Below, in pieces: positions 41,843-51,343 of a DNA stretch of 64,000 bases; position 1 is the first letter of the stretch; every line of letters starts with the position of its first letter. The notes beneath the pieces are model-generated. The model saw only the letters and a program-made list of their open reading frames with translations, did not search any database and was not told the origin of the DNA. The stretch is from Anaerolineae bacterium (GTDB lineage: Bacteria > Chloroflexota > Anaerolineae > Aggregatilineales > Phototrophicaceae). The DNA lies in contig JAFLCG010000002.1 in assembly GCA_017303635.1 (NCBI GenBank), forward strand, positions 1 to 64,000, given 5' to 3'. Both the position numbers and the translations under genes were made by a program.

Positions 41843-43951
41843 TTGACGGCTGAAACTGGCTATCTTGAGCAAATCCAATTCATTCTGCAACAGATCATTG
41901 CAGCGGTTCCCGCGTTTCAGGCGGTTCTGGTGCAGTGTGGTGCAGACGGTATTTGCCGTCCTGTTGAAACCGCCTTCGCGAACCACCTCCAACCCCTGAG
42001 TGAAGAAAAAATCATTCCTGAACTGGCGAATGCCCGCCAGTTCCCGCTGCCAGAGCGCGAGCCCGTTTATTTAACCCCAGGGAAGATTGATGGCCGGGTC
42101 TATCAATCCGGTGTCATCGTGCCGCTGCTCGGTCAGCCACCGGCTGAAGGTTGGGTGACCCTCTTCTCCTCGCTCACCAATGTATTTGGTGAGGACGAAC
42201 TGGACCTCATTCAGCCCCACTTGCGTCAGTTGCGGACTCTGATCGAACATCAACATCTGATCGAGTATCAGCAGGTTTCCGAAGCGGCTCATTACCTGAT
42301 GCAAACAGTCGGGCAAAACCTGACCCCGCAGCAATTCCTCGATACGCTGCAAGATCGTTTTTGGTCACCGGATATTGTCCTGTGTGCCCTGATGTTTTAC
42401 GGCCCGCAGCAGGAAGACCGCCCCCATGGGCCATTTGACTATGCTGAACTGCGTGGGACGTGGTCGCGGCGTTTTGGTAATGGGGTCGGCATGGGGATGC
42501 GGTTGTATCTGGAGCCCTATGCGGACTTGCTGGCCCAACTCCATGAACAGGGGATGGTCGTTTTTCAGCCACGGGACATGGCGGATCTGATTGATCCCCT
42601 GGTGCGTGCCTTTCTACAGTTCGGGCGCATCCGCAGGGTCTTATTCATCAGCCTGTTCAGCGGTGTGCGGCAAGTGGGAATTCTGGCCCTCGGAACCCAG
42701 AGCCAGCGTGAGTTTGGCAGCCATGAACTGCACCGGTATAAGACCATCAGTCGCTTTATTGGCTTGAACGCAGTGGCAGATGTGTTGCGGCAGGAACATG
42801 ATTTTGTCCAGCGCGCCCGGGCAGCCCTGCTGGAATCGGTGACAGATGCAGTAGTGATGGTACTGCCGCCGGGGGTAGCGCAATCTGCACCGACGGTCTT
42901 GACGGTTAATGAGAGCTTCACCCGCATGTTCAACGTGGCCGCCGGAGCCGCGCAGGGGCTCCCGCTGATTGAACTTCTGGAGCGAATGCAACTCCGGCAG
43001 GATGTACGGAGCGGACTCCGGCAGGAATGGAACCGTATTTCCGTTCGGGATCCGTCGACCCAATCCGATACCTTTGAGATGATCCACCCGGATGGCTACC
43101 CTGCTGATATTGAATGGTATAGCGCCCCCGTCTATAGCAATCAGCAGGTCATCGGGCGTATTTACACCTTCCATGATGCTTCGGATTCCCGCGCGGCTGC
43201 CCGAATGCGCGCTGAATTGATCTCCCGCATGTCGCACGAGCTGCGAACGCCGCTCACCTCCATCCAGGGCTTTGCCGAACTCAGCGACTCGCTGCTGACC
43301 AACGGCACCAGTCAGCAGGCCCGCGAATATCTGGGCATCATCCGGGAATCCGCCTACCACATGAATAGCCTGATCACCCGGATTATCGAGGTCACACGGG
43401 CGGACATGGGCGAACTCCAGTTGATGCCCAGTCCGGTTCAGATCGGCCCACGGGTGCGTGATGTCGCCCGGATGTATCAGGATGCTATCCGCGAAAAACG
43501 GCAGCGAATCGAGTGGGATATACCGGATGATTCGCCCCTGGTCTTGGTCGATCCGTCGCGCTTCATCGAAGTTCTTTCAGCCCTGATTGATAATGCCAAT
43601 CGGCATTCTCCCAGGGGGGGACTCATCCACATCAGCGCCTATCCTGTACCTGCGACCACCGACTTACCCATCGGCGCACCGCCCGATGTGGTAACACCGG
43701 CTCTATTGATTGTCGTGAGCGATGAAGGGCCAGGGCTGAATGCTGCCGATGCGGTGCATATCTTTCTGCCGTTCTACCGCACAGCCGAGACCAAGGCCGC
43801 TCAAATACCCGGCGCCGGGCTGGGACTCACGCTGGCACGTGGGATCGTCGAAGCGCATCGCGGGAAATTGTGGGCAGAGCCGCGCCGCCGGGGACGCAAG
43901 GGAGCGCGCTTTCTGTTCACATTGCCGCTGGTAGGGGATCAAGTACGTTGA
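41843..43951 (+). CDS. Sensor histidine kinase with PAS domain (cytoplasmic)
   Basis: The TTG at 41843 is chosen as start because GAGAGGA lies 5 bases before it; ATGs at 41753 and 41801 have no such site. The product has about 702 residues: two GAF-like regions in about 1-350, a PAS domain (about 335-440: VLTVNESFTRMFNVA...), HisKA with His465 in RMSHELRTPLTS, and HATPase_c (DNANRHSP, DEGPGLNAAD, GAGLGLTLARGI). No membrane helix is seen, so it senses an internal signal. The stop overlaps the start of the next gene. Confidence 0.88.
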   Translation: MTAETGYLEQIQFILQQIIAAVPAFQAVLVQCGADGICRPVETAFANHLQPLSEEKIIPELANARQFPLPEREPVYLTPGKIDGRVYQSGVIVPLLGQPPAEGWVTLFSSLTNVFGEDELDLIQPHLRQLRTLIEHQHLIEYQQVSEAAHYLMQTVGQNLTPQQFLDTLQDRFWSPDIVLCALMFYGPQQEDRPHGPFDYAELRGTWSRRFGNGVGMGMRLYLEPYADLLAQLHEQGMVVFQPRDMADLIDPLVRAFLQFGRIRRVLFISLFSGVRQVGILALGTQSQREFGSHELHRYKTISRFIGLNAVADVLRQEHDFVQRARAALLESVTDAVVMVLPPGVAQSAPTVLTVNESFTRMFNVAAGAAQGLPLIELLERMQLRQDVRSGLRQEWNRISVRDPSTQSDTFEMIHPDGYPADIEWYSAPVYSNQQVIGRIYTFHDASDSRAAARMRAELISRMSHELRTPLTSIQGFAELSDSLLTNGTSQQAREYLGIIRESAYHMNSLITRIIEVTRADMGELQLMPSPVQIGPRVRDVARMYQDAIREKRQRIEWDIPDDSPLVLVDPSRFIEVLSALIDNANRHSPRGGLIHISAYPVPATTDLPIGAPPDVVTPALLIVVSDEGPGLNAADAVHIFLPFYRTAETKAAQIPGAGLGLTLARGIVEAHRGKLWAEPRRRGRKGARFLFTLPLVGDQVR

Positions 43952-46377
43952 AGGCGCTGCGATCGCATCTCATCGTCTTGCTGCTGTATCTGGGTGTAGC
44001 GCTGGTTATCACCTGGCCGCTCGTCACCGTGATCGGCACCCATTTTGCCGGGTACCCCTTTGGGGATGCGCACGAGATGACCCGGCATATCTGGTGGTTT
44101 ACCCAGGCGCTGCGGACTGGCGCGCCACTGATCGATCAACCCTTGCTGGGCTACCCCGACGGGATGCCCGGCGTAATCCTGTGGTCAGATCCGCTGCAGT
44201 TCTTCCCGGCCTGGTTGTTCGCGCTGGTGCTGCCGCTGCCCGCCGCCTATAACCTGCAAGCCTTGCTCAACCTGGCCCTCAACGGTTGGGCTGCTTGGCT
44301 GCTCATGCGGCGCATGCTGGCGACTAATGAAGAGACACCTGCTCCATTCCAGTCACCGCAGGGGCTTGGAGCCTGGGTGGCCGGGCTGGTCTTCATGACC
44401 GCGCCGACTATTCAAGGGCATTTAGCCGGGGGGCATGGTGGCTTACTGGTACAGTGGCCGCTGCCTTTGCTGGCCCTGGTTTTGTGGAACGCACTCCGCA
44501 CGCCACGCCCTTCACTCTCGATTGTCTTTAGGATCGCACTGTTCACATTCTTGGTGCCGCTGGGCCATACCCTGCAATTGATCTATGCAGTGATGCCCCT
44601 GGCGGGTGCCGCCGGGATCACCCTGCTGCTCCAGCGCCGCTGGCGGGCTTTGATCCTGGTGATGATCGGCGTCGGACTGGGTGGTGTGGTGCTGGGTCTA
44701 TTCCTGATTCCCGTCTGGGGGGCTGGCACTGGCACCCAGGCCTATACCGATGCCGGCGGAAGTGTGGCCTACAGCATCGACCTGCTGGCTCCGCTGACTC
44801 CCTCCTTTAACCATCCGCTCTGGGGCAACCTGGACTATACCCACCATGTCTTAGGGGTGAATCTGGTCGAAGGCTCCACCTACATCGGCTTGATCGCTGG
44901 TGTGTTGGCGGTCATCGGCCTCTGGCGTGTGCGACCTGCTCGCTGGTGGCTACTGCCGCTGTTGATTTGCTGGGTGACGGCGCTCGGCCCACTGCTTAAA
45001 GTATTCGACCAGCCTCTTAGCATCAGTACGGGGGGCTATGCCAGCTTCATCCCATTGCCCTGGGCGCTGGTGGCGGATTTGCCCGGCATCGAGCTGGCTC
45101 GCACGCCGGGACGCTTCAATTTTGTGATCGCGCTGATCGTGGCAGTGTTAGCAGGTTCCGGTGTACAGGCTTTTTGGGCTTTCCAAAAGGATTTCGCCAC
45201 GTCAACACAATATGCGCTGGGAAGATGGGCGATTGTCAGCCTGCTGACGGTATTGATTATCTTCGATTACCAATCCTATTGGCCGCTGCCGACCTATGAC
45301 GCAAGCCTCCCGCAGGTGGTTGCAGACTTGCGTGACCGCGAAGACATCCGTGCCGTCTTTGATATTCCGGTCGATAACCTGCTGGCGGCGAAAGACGCGC
45401 TCTGGTTACAAACGGCTCATGAGCAACCCCTCATCGCCGGGCAGGTCACCCGGCAGACTCCAGTCAGTGCGGCCAAATTGGCGCTGCTGGAGGCCACCCT
45501 GTCCCCGGCTCTATTGACGACAGTGGGAGCCGATGTCGTCATCCTGCATCGGCACTATGACCCGTCTGCTGCGTTGTATCAACGTGCTAGTCAAGCCCTA
45601 GGCACGCCGTTCTACGAAGACGCACACCTGGCTCTATTCAACGTCCCCACTAGCGGGACAGAGTCCCCAGCCCGTTTGTTCGCCATGCCGGTCACCAATG
45701 ATCAACGTACCTGGCACCTGTATGCGCCAGAAGCGGGTTGGTTCCAGATACCGCAGACTGAACTGGTCGCGCCGCGCAGCATCCAGGCCACCTGGGCAGA
45801 TGAACCGTTCAGCATCCAGCAGGAGCCCCTCGACGGTGGCTATCGGCTGTCAGCGCCACTGCTGCCCGTGCCTGCGGCAGGGTTCTATACCCTCACCTTC
45901 ACGCTGCAACCGACTTGCCCCATTACGACCGCCCCGCTAAGCTGCCCAACCTGGCCGGAGGGCAATCCAGGCCTCATCGCCGACGGCTTTTTTATCCCAC
46001 AGCCAACCGCCGAGCCAGTAGCTTTTGCCAACGGAGTCACGCTGGTGAACGCGTTGGTATCCAGCACAGAGAACGCGATCGGGTTGTGGTGGGATTTTGA
46101 GGCGGCTTTACCGGCTGAGAGTATCCGGTTCATCAAGATTTTGAATCCAGATGGAACTCAGGTTGCCGGATGGGATTTTGCCCTACCGGCTGCCATTGGA
46201 CGAGTAGCGGACCGGGTGGAAATTCCAGCGGGGACGCTGATCGCTGACCAGACTTACCGTGTCTGCATTGGGTGGTACACCTTACCGGATGTGCGTCGTT
46301 TCCCGGTGCTGACGCCGATTGATGGGGCCGTCGATGGATTGGCTTGTATCGCTGAAATTCAAGCGCCAGGTGGCTGA
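43948..46377 (+). CDS. Large GT-C-like membrane protein
   Basis: The TTG at 43948 overlaps the stop of the kinase (TTGA), so start and coupling agree. The product has 809 residues with about eleven to thirteen membrane helices in 1-430 and an outer domain of about 380 residues. The first outer loop has GYPFGDAHEMTRHIWWF, with an acidic pair placed as in GT-C transferases, though the family is not exactly recognised. The soluble part is beta-rich. A role in sugar transfer at the outer face is inferred from topology. Confidence 0.75.
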   Translation: MKALRSHLIVLLLYLGVALVITWPLVTVIGTHFAGYPFGDAHEMTRHIWWFTQALRTGAPLIDQPLLGYPDGMPGVILWSDPLQFFPAWLFALVLPLPAAYNLQALLNLALNGWAAWLLMRRMLATNEETPAPFQSPQGLGAWVAGLVFMTAPTIQGHLAGGHGGLLVQWPLPLLALVLWNALRTPRPSLSIVFRIALFTFLVPLGHTLQLIYAVMPLAGAAGITLLLQRRWRALILVMIGVGLGGVVLGLFLIPVWGAGTGTQAYTDAGGSVAYSIDLLAPLTPSFNHPLWGNLDYTHHVLGVNLVEGSTYIGLIAGVLAVIGLWRVRPARWWLLPLLICWVTALGPLLKVFDQPLSISTGGYASFIPLPWALVADLPGIELARTPGRFNFVIALIVAVLAGSGVQAFWAFQKDFATSTQYALGRWAIVSLLTVLIIFDYQSYWPLPTYDASLPQVVADLRDREDIRAVFDIPVDNLLAAKDALWLQTAHEQPLIAGQVTRQTPVSAAKLALLEATLSPALLTTVGADVVILHRHYDPSAALYQRASQALGTPFYEDAHLALFNVPTSGTESPARLFAMPVTNDQRTWHLYAPEAGWFQIPQTELVAPRSIQATWADEPFSIQQEPLDGGYRLSAPLLPVPAAGFYTLTFTLQPTCPITTAPLSCPTWPEGNPGLIADGFFIPQPTAEPVAFANGVTLVNALVSSTENAIGLWWDFEAALPAESIRFIKILNPDGTQVAGWDFALPAAIGRVADRVEIPAGTLIADQTYRVCIGWYTLPDVRRFPVLTPIDGAVDGLACIAEIQAPGG

Positions 46378-46474
46378 TCGAATAAGCCCATAGCTGACTA
46401 CCGCCGAACCCACCATCACGCTACAATTGCAGATGCACAACCCTGACGCCTTCCCTACCAGGACTTCGTTCATC

Positions 46475-47605
46475 ATGTCGTTGGACAAAATTGTCAAAAT
46501 ACTGCTGGTTTTTATACCGATCACGGTCATTCTCGAACTCACACAGTCAAACCCTGTTTTCATCTTCATTGCGGCAGCGCTGGCGGTCATTCCTCTGGCG
46601 GATCTGATCGGCGAAGCAACTGAAGAATTGGCACTCTATACCGGCCCCAAAATTGGTGGTCTGCTGAATGCTACCCTGGGCAATGCTGCGGAACTCATCA
46701 TCACCATCTTCGCCCTGCGCGAAGGGCTTGTTGATCTGGTCCGGGCTTCGATCACCGGTTCGATCCTCGGCAATCTGCTGCTGGTGCTGGGCCTCAGCCT
46801 GCTGCTCGGCGGCTTGAAGAATGGTATCCAGCATTTCGACCGGCGGACTGCCGGTCTGAACGCGACCATGCTCATTCTGGCGGTGGTCGCGCTGGTCATC
46901 CCCTCTTTGTTCGATGTCGCCATCCAGCAAAATCTGGCGGCGGAACTCGGCCTGAGCGAAGGGGTAGCGGTCATTATGATCGTCCTCTACGGCCTGAGTG
47001 TATTTTATGCGTTCACACATGCTTCCCCTAAAGCTGATCATCATGCCGATCCGGTGGGTGCAGCTACCCCGCCAGCAGTTCGCCACGAAGATGAGCACAA
47101 GCCCAAGTGGAGTATCCCGGTTGCATCTGCTGTGCTGGTGGTTGCCACACTCGCGATCGTCTTCATGAGCGAGGCCCTGGTCGGCGCGGTTGAGCATGTC
47201 ACCGTCACACTCGGCCTGAGTGAATTCTTCATCGGTATCATCATCGTGCCGCTGGTCGGCAATGTCGCCGAGCATCTGGTGGCGGTACAGGTCGCCCTCA
47301 AGAACAAGATGGAACTCAGCCTGGCCGTATCGTTGGGGTCGAGCTTGCAGGTGGCTTTGTTCGTCGCGCCGGTGCTGGTTTTTGTCAGCCTGCTGCTGGG
47401 TGGACAGCCGCTGCTGCTGGTCTTCACCAACTTTGAGTTGATCGCCCTGATCGCCGCGTCGTTGATCGCCGCCTTCATTGCGCTGGATGGCGAATCCAAC
47501 TGGCTGGAAGGGGCTATGCTGCTGGGAGTCTATGTCATGCTGGCGCTGGCGTTCTATGTCGTCCCCGCGGTGGAAGCGGCGGCTGCCAGCGGCGCACATC
47601 CGTAG
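46475..47605 (+). CDS. Calcium/proton antiporter (CaCA family, CAX type)
   Basis: The protein has 376 residues from the Met in [16 protein letters not shown]. The two alpha-repeats of the CaCA family are complete: [32 protein letters not shown] in helix 2-3 and [32 protein letters not shown] in the second half, each with the Glu that binds Ca2+. About eleven helices are present, with a His-rich loop (KADHHAD...HEDEHK) between the halves. It exports Ca2+ in exchange for H+. Confidence 0.95.
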   Translation: MSLDKIVKILLVFIPITVILELTQSNPVFIFIAAALAVIPLADLIGEATEELALYTGPKIGGLLNATLGNAAELIITIFALREGLVDLVRASITGSILGNLLLVLGLSLLLGGLKNGIQHFDRRTAGLNATMLILAVVALVIPSLFDVAIQQNLAAELGLSEGVAVIMIVLYGLSVFYAFTHASPKADHHADPVGAATPPAVRHEDEHKPKWSIPVASAVLVVATLAIVFMSEALVGAVEHVTVTLGLSEFFIGIIIVPLVGNVAEHLVAVQVALKNKMELSLAVSLGSSLQVALFVAPVLVFVSLLLGGQPLLLVFTNFELIALIAASLIAAFIALDGESNWLEGAMLLGVYVMLALAFYVVPAVEAAAASGAHP

Positions 47606-47614
47606 TAATCATTG

Positions 47615-47637
47615 GTGTGCGCTCGCACGCCCCTATG
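47615..47637. repeat. REP-like palindrome
   Basis: GTGTGCGCTCGCACGCCCCT followed by ATG. GTGCG/CGCAC forms the stem and GCCCCTA the end shared with other copies. It lies between the antiporter and the acetyl esterase genes. Confidence 0.4.
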
Positions 47638-47661
47638 TTTATCGCTCTAAAAGGATCTATG

Positions 47662-48630
47662 ATGGCTTTCTTTGACCTGCCGCTCGACCAACTGCGGGAA
47701 TACCGTCCTGATCGCACCGAACCAGCCGATTTCGACTCGTTCTGGTCGGGTACTCTGGCGGCAGCGCGTCAGCATCCGTTGAATGCGCGCTTTGAACCTG
47801 TTGATTATCACCTCAAGACGCTGGAAACCTTCGATGTCACCTTTGCCGGATATGGTGGACAGCCGATCAAAGGTTGGTTCATCCTGCCGCATGAGCGCAG
47901 CGGGCCGCTGCCCTGTGTGGTCGAGTACATCGGCTATGGTGGTGGACGGGGTTTCCCAACCCAGTGGCTGTTGTATCCGACTGCCGGTTATGCGCTGTTC
48001 GTCATGGATACACGCGGGCAGGGCAGCGCCTGGCGACCAGGCGATACACCCGATATTCCTGATGGAGCTAATCCCAGCTTCCCGGGATTTATGACGCAGG
48101 GCGTGCTCGAACCATCCACTTACTACTACCGCCGTGTGTTCACGGATGCAGTGCGGGCCGTTGAAGCGGCGCGCAGCAATCCAGCCGTCGATGCCCGGCG
48201 GGTTGTGGTTGCCGGGGGCAGCCAGGGCGGTGGCATTGCGCTGGCGGTCAGCGGATTGGTGCCGGACTTGAGCGGAGCCATGCCGGACTACCCTTACTTA
48301 TGCCACTATCGCCGCGCCACCGAGATCAGTGACGCGCATCCATATGCCGAAATCGCCCGCTATCTGAAAATCCACCGGGATAAGATCGAGCGCGTATTCA
48401 CCACCCTGAGCTATTTTGATGGGTTGAATTTTGCGACTCGGGCACAGACTCCCGCGCAGTTTGCCATCGGCCTGATGGATGAGATTACGCCGCCATCGAC
48501 CGTCTTTGCCGCCTACAATCACTATGCCGGTTCCAAGCAGATCGAGGTCTACCCCTATAACGGTCATGAAGGTGGCGAAGGCTATCACGACCTCATCAAG
48601 CTGCGCTTCCTGAAGTCGGTTACGGCATAG
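47662..48630 (+). CDS. Acetyl xylan esterase/cephalosporin deacetylase family (AXE1)
   Basis: The 322-residue protein (second ATG, with AAGGA 7 bases upstream) is a carbohydrate esterase family 7-like alpha/beta hydrolase: [10 protein letters not shown], the nucleophile Ser in [11 protein letters not shown], Asp in [11 protein letters not shown], and His in [27 protein letters not shown] supplies the oxyanion loop. It is without a signal peptide, so it removes acetyl groups from imported sugars in the cytoplasm. A complete triad. Confidence 0.93.
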   Translation: MAFFDLPLDQLREYRPDRTEPADFDSFWSGTLAAARQHPLNARFEPVDYHLKTLETFDVTFAGYGGQPIKGWFILPHERSGPLPCVVEYIGYGGGRGFPTQWLLYPTAGYALFVMDTRGQGSAWRPGDTPDIPDGANPSFPGFMTQGVLEPSTYYYRRVFTDAVRAVEAARSNPAVDARRVVVAGGSQGGGIALAVSGLVPDLSGAMPDYPYLCHYRRATEISDAHPYAEIARYLKIHRDKIERVFTTLSYFDGLNFATRAQTPAQFAIGLMDEITPPSTVFAAYNHYAGSKQIEVYPYNGHEGGEGYHDLIKLRFLKSVTA

Positions 48631-48631
48631 A

Positions 48632-49249
48632 CTATTTCGGACCCATCAGCGCCGCCACGGCCTGATCATCCGCCCGCTCGCTGATCGCCAACGCCTCGCG
48701 CACCCGCGCCCGGTCGGTCAGCGAGCGGTTTTGACTCAGCTTGAACTTGCCCTCCAGCCGCGTGATCTCCAGCCGAAAAGCGACAATCCCCGGCATCAAG
48801 CGCTCCACATGGGCTGCTGCCTGGGCGGTCGAGTACGGTTCGGCTGAACCAGCCTCGTGATAATCCACCAATTCGTCCAGCATGTGATGGACTTGTGACG
48901 GTTCGTTGATGACCTTCGGCACACCATACGCATGGATGACGGCATAATTCCAGGTCGGCACGTTGACGTCAGGCTGTTCGTAGAGGGTCGGGCTAATGTA
49001 GGCATGTGGCCCTTGAAAGATCACCAGCGCCTCGTTTTGCCCATCCAATTGGGCGGCTTGCGGATTAGCCTTCGCCAGATGTGCATACAGCGTCCCATGT
49101 GCGCCTTCATCCGCTTCCAGCATGAACGGCAAGTGGGAGGCGACCATCTGCCCATGGTGTTGCGTCACGAAGGTCGCGAAGTTGTAATCCTGCATGAATT
49201 GGCGTAGGACGGCAGGATCCTCTTCGGCAAAGTGGCGAGGGACGTACAT
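48632..49249 (-). CDS. PaiB-like FMN-binding negative regulator
   Basis: The start is the ATG at 49249 (MYVPRHFAEEDPAVLRQFMQDYNFATFVT), with GAGGAAA 5 bases upstream; the frame is open 20 codons further but that part is not PaiB. The 205-residue protein has HLPFMLEADEG, GTLYAHLAKANPQ, VIFQGPHAYISPTLY and PTWNYAVIHAYGV, matching PaiB, a split-barrel protein known as a repressor in Bacillus. It binds FMN or haem in related structures. It converges with the esterase gene with one base between stops. Confidence 0.92.
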   Translation of the reverse strand: MYVPRHFAEEDPAVLRQFMQDYNFATFVTQHHGQMVASHLPFMLEADEGAHGTLYAHLAKANPQAAQLDGQNEALVIFQGPHAYISPTLYEQPDVNVPTWNYAVIHAYGVPKVINEPSQVHHMLDELVDYHEAGSAEPYSTAQAAAHVERLMPGIVAFRLEITRLEGKFKLSQNRSLTDRARVREALAISERADDQAVAALMGPK

Positions 49250-49304
49250 GCGGCTTTCCTCATTGATGACGTTTGCGCTCAGTGTAGGGATAGTCTCCTG
49301 GTCG

Positions 49305-49342
49305 GGCAATGACCAGCCAGGGCCATCAAGCTGGTCATTGCC
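49305..49342 (-). terminator. Hairpin spanning the stop of the hydrolase gene
   Basis: GGCAATGACCAG (49305-49316) and CTGGTCATTGCC (49331-49342) are perfect 12-base arms. The stop codon of the hydrolase gene is in one arm. There is no T run; it may stabilise or end the transcript. Confidence 0.5.
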
Positions 49343-50165
49343 TGGTCGGGATCTGCCTGGTAAAGGTGAGGATATGCTGAACCGCTTCCGCCAGTGCAGC
49401 CGGCTCGTAGCGGATGAAGTTATGGTCGCCGGGGACTTCGACCAATGGAGTCCCGGCAGGTAATCGAGCGACCAGCTCCCGTGTGTAGGCCGGGTTCACC
49501 GTCTTATCCTCACGCGCTTGAATGACCAGGGTTGGGGTTTGTAGCCTCGGTGCCAGCCGCGTAGCTGACTGCCCGACCAACCGCAGTTGATCGAGTGCAT
49601 TGGTCGGCAGCTTCAGGCTGAGGACGATCGCCTGTACCTCCGGGTCATTCAGATCGGCACCGGGCATGAACTGTTGAATATTTTCCCGTACTTCCGGGCT
49701 GTTGAAGTCGACCTTGAGCAGTTTGAACGGCTCGAATTGTGGAATGATGCGCTTGATGATGGGCAGCAAGCCAAAGAGCGCGCCTCCCAACCGCGTAAAC
49801 GGATTAATCAGCACCAGCCCATCTACAGCCGTCCGCTGGGCGACGTTCAGGCTGACCGCCGCCCCCATCGAAAAACCGACCAGCAGTACTGGTTGCTGCG
49901 TCTGACGCAGGTAATCCAGGCGTGTTTCAACCGCGTTGATCCAATCGGTATAGCGGCGCTGCTGAAGGGTTGGGAAGTCGCTGCCGAATCCCGGCAGCAA
50001 GACCGCGTCGACAGTCCAACCGGCCGCATGGAGCGAATCCGCTAACGGACGTAGTTCCGCTGGGGTGCCGGGAAAACCATGTACCAGCAGCATGGCCCCG
50101 CGCCCTGCGTGGAGCGTAAACGGTTGATGTTCTGGGGTGGAAAATACATCCAATGTGGGGTTCAT
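49335..50165 (-). CDS. Alpha/beta hydrolase, carboxylesterase-like
   Basis: The 276-residue protein has LLVHGFPGTPAELRPLADSL (oxyanion loop), LLPGFGSD, the nucleophile Ser in VGFSMGAAVSL, Asp in IQAREDKTVNP and His in VPGDHNFI. This is the pattern of Est/monoacylglycerol-lipase-like carboxylesterases. No signal peptide, so it is cytoplasmic. The substrate is unknown. A short gap precedes the PaiB-like gene in the same direction. Confidence 0.93.
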   Translation of the reverse strand: MNPTLDVFSTPEHQPFTLHAGRGAMLLVHGFPGTPAELRPLADSLHAAGWTVDAVLLPGFGSDFPTLQQRRYTDWINAVETRLDYLRQTQQPVLLVGFSMGAAVSLNVAQRTAVDGLVLINPFTRLGGALFGLLPIIKRIIPQFEPFKLLKVDFNSPEVRENIQQFMPGADLNDPEVQAIVLSLKLPTNALDQLRLVGQSATRLAPRLQTPTLVIQAREDKTVNPAYTRELVARLPAGTPLVEVPGDHNFIRYEPAALAEAVQHILTFTRQIPTRQ

Positions 50166-50217
50166 AGGTAGTCACGATGATGATGTAGTCGATAGGATGA
50201 ACCCGCTCAGTATACTT

Positions 50218-51306
50218 TCAACAGCCCGTGCCGCCCATGATCCAGCACTGGACGGCCTGCAGGCCGCGCAGGTTGCGGTCGAACTCGGTATCTCGCGTGG
50301 TCCTTAGTTCCAGATCAACCGCCGGAATGCCCAGCCCATCCACCCAGGTGGCAGCCGTGCCAGTCACCCGGTAGGCGGTGAAGGGTTCACCATAGCTGTA
50401 ACCGCTGGCCTGCCCGATCACGGCGGCCAAGGCCAGCGAACCGTGATCGACTTCACAATTCCCTGCGAAGATACCGTCGGCAGCGCTGTGGTAAAAGATA
50501 ACCGCTCGCGGTCGCATCTGCTGAATAAGCGCTGCCAGCGAAGCCGTCTCTGGCTCCGAGAAAGGCGCGCTGCCTGCATTCACCAGTTGATTCTGAAAGT
50601 AGGCTTCTGATGACCACTCACAACCCCAGTTGCGGTTGAGATCGACTCCGTTGGCGTTGAAGCGCCCTTCGATGCGCCGTCCCTGCACCAATCCGTCCGG
50701 GTTGGCAACCGGCACGATCAGCAGGCTCATTCCTGGCAGGACAGCCGCGGGTGTAGCTTGCAAATGCAGGATAATCTCATTGAGAAGCCGGACGGTGTTA
50801 CCCTCGAAACCGGCATGAATGCCCGCCACCAGCATCAGCACGTGCTCGCCAGTGCCAAAGCGCCAGCCGATGATGTCCCGCCCTTCGACCGACCGACCGA
50901 TAACAAAGGTGTCGCCTACCGGAGCCAGGGTCGGTGGTGAAGTGCTGACGGGTGTGCCTGCCGCATCCACAATGATGGTTGGAGAAGGAGTTTCTGTCGG
51001 AACCGATGTGACTGTCGGAACAATCGGGGTTGGTGACACCACGATGGCAAAGTGTTCCGGTGTTGTGAAGGTGGGTACCGTCTGGCGCGTCGGCCCGAAT
51101 AATGGAGTCGGGCTATTCGAGCGAGTTGGGGTAGTTGTAGGGGCAGGAGCGCCCAGTGTGATGGTGGGTAACTCTGCCTGAGTGGTCGCTGAAGCCGATA
51201 CAACCGCCGCTGGATTCAGGGTCGGCAGTAGGACAATTGTACTGGTCGCTGGCTGGCAACCGACCAGTAGCAAGAGTATGATTAAGGTTAGGATGAGTAC
51301 TTTCAT
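50218..51306 (-). CDS. Lipoprotein zinc carboxypeptidase (M14 family)
   Basis: The signal ends in a lipobox (LLLLVGCQPATS), so the protein is anchored outside. A Thr/Pro/Val-rich linker of about 100 residues follows (TTTPTRSNSPTPLFGPT and more). The catalytic domain has GIHAGFEGNTV (HxxE zinc ligands), VPVANPDGLVQGRR and GVDLNRNWGCEW, then VIFYHSAADG with the third His, and VDLELRT near the end with the catalytic Glu. It probably trims peptides or cell-wall peptides outside the membrane. Divergent from the next lipoprotein gene with 37 bases between. Confidence 0.9.
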   Translation of the reverse strand: MKVLILTLIILLLLVGCQPATSTIVLLPTLNPAAVVSASATTQAELPTITLGAPAPTTTPTRSNSPTPLFGPTRQTVPTFTTPEHFAIVVSPTPIVPTVTSVPTETPSPTIIVDAAGTPVSTSPPTLAPVGDTFVIGRSVEGRDIIGWRFGTGEHVLMLVAGIHAGFEGNTVRLLNEIILHLQATPAAVLPGMSLLIVPVANPDGLVQGRRIEGRFNANGVDLNRNWGCEWSSEAYFQNQLVNAGSAPFSEPETASLAALIQQMRPRAVIFYHSAADGIFAGNCEVDHGSLALAAVIGQASGYSYGEPFTAYRVTGTAATWVDGLGIPAVDLELRTTRDTEFDRNLRGLQAVQCWIMGGTGC

Positions 51307-51343
51307 GGGGCGTCATTGTACGTGCCATGATGGGAGGTGGCAA

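Noticed and set aside
46547..47599. 350-codon frame opposite the Ca2+/H+ antiporter
   Set aside because: Gln/Arg/Asp-rich shadow of a clear membrane protein gene.
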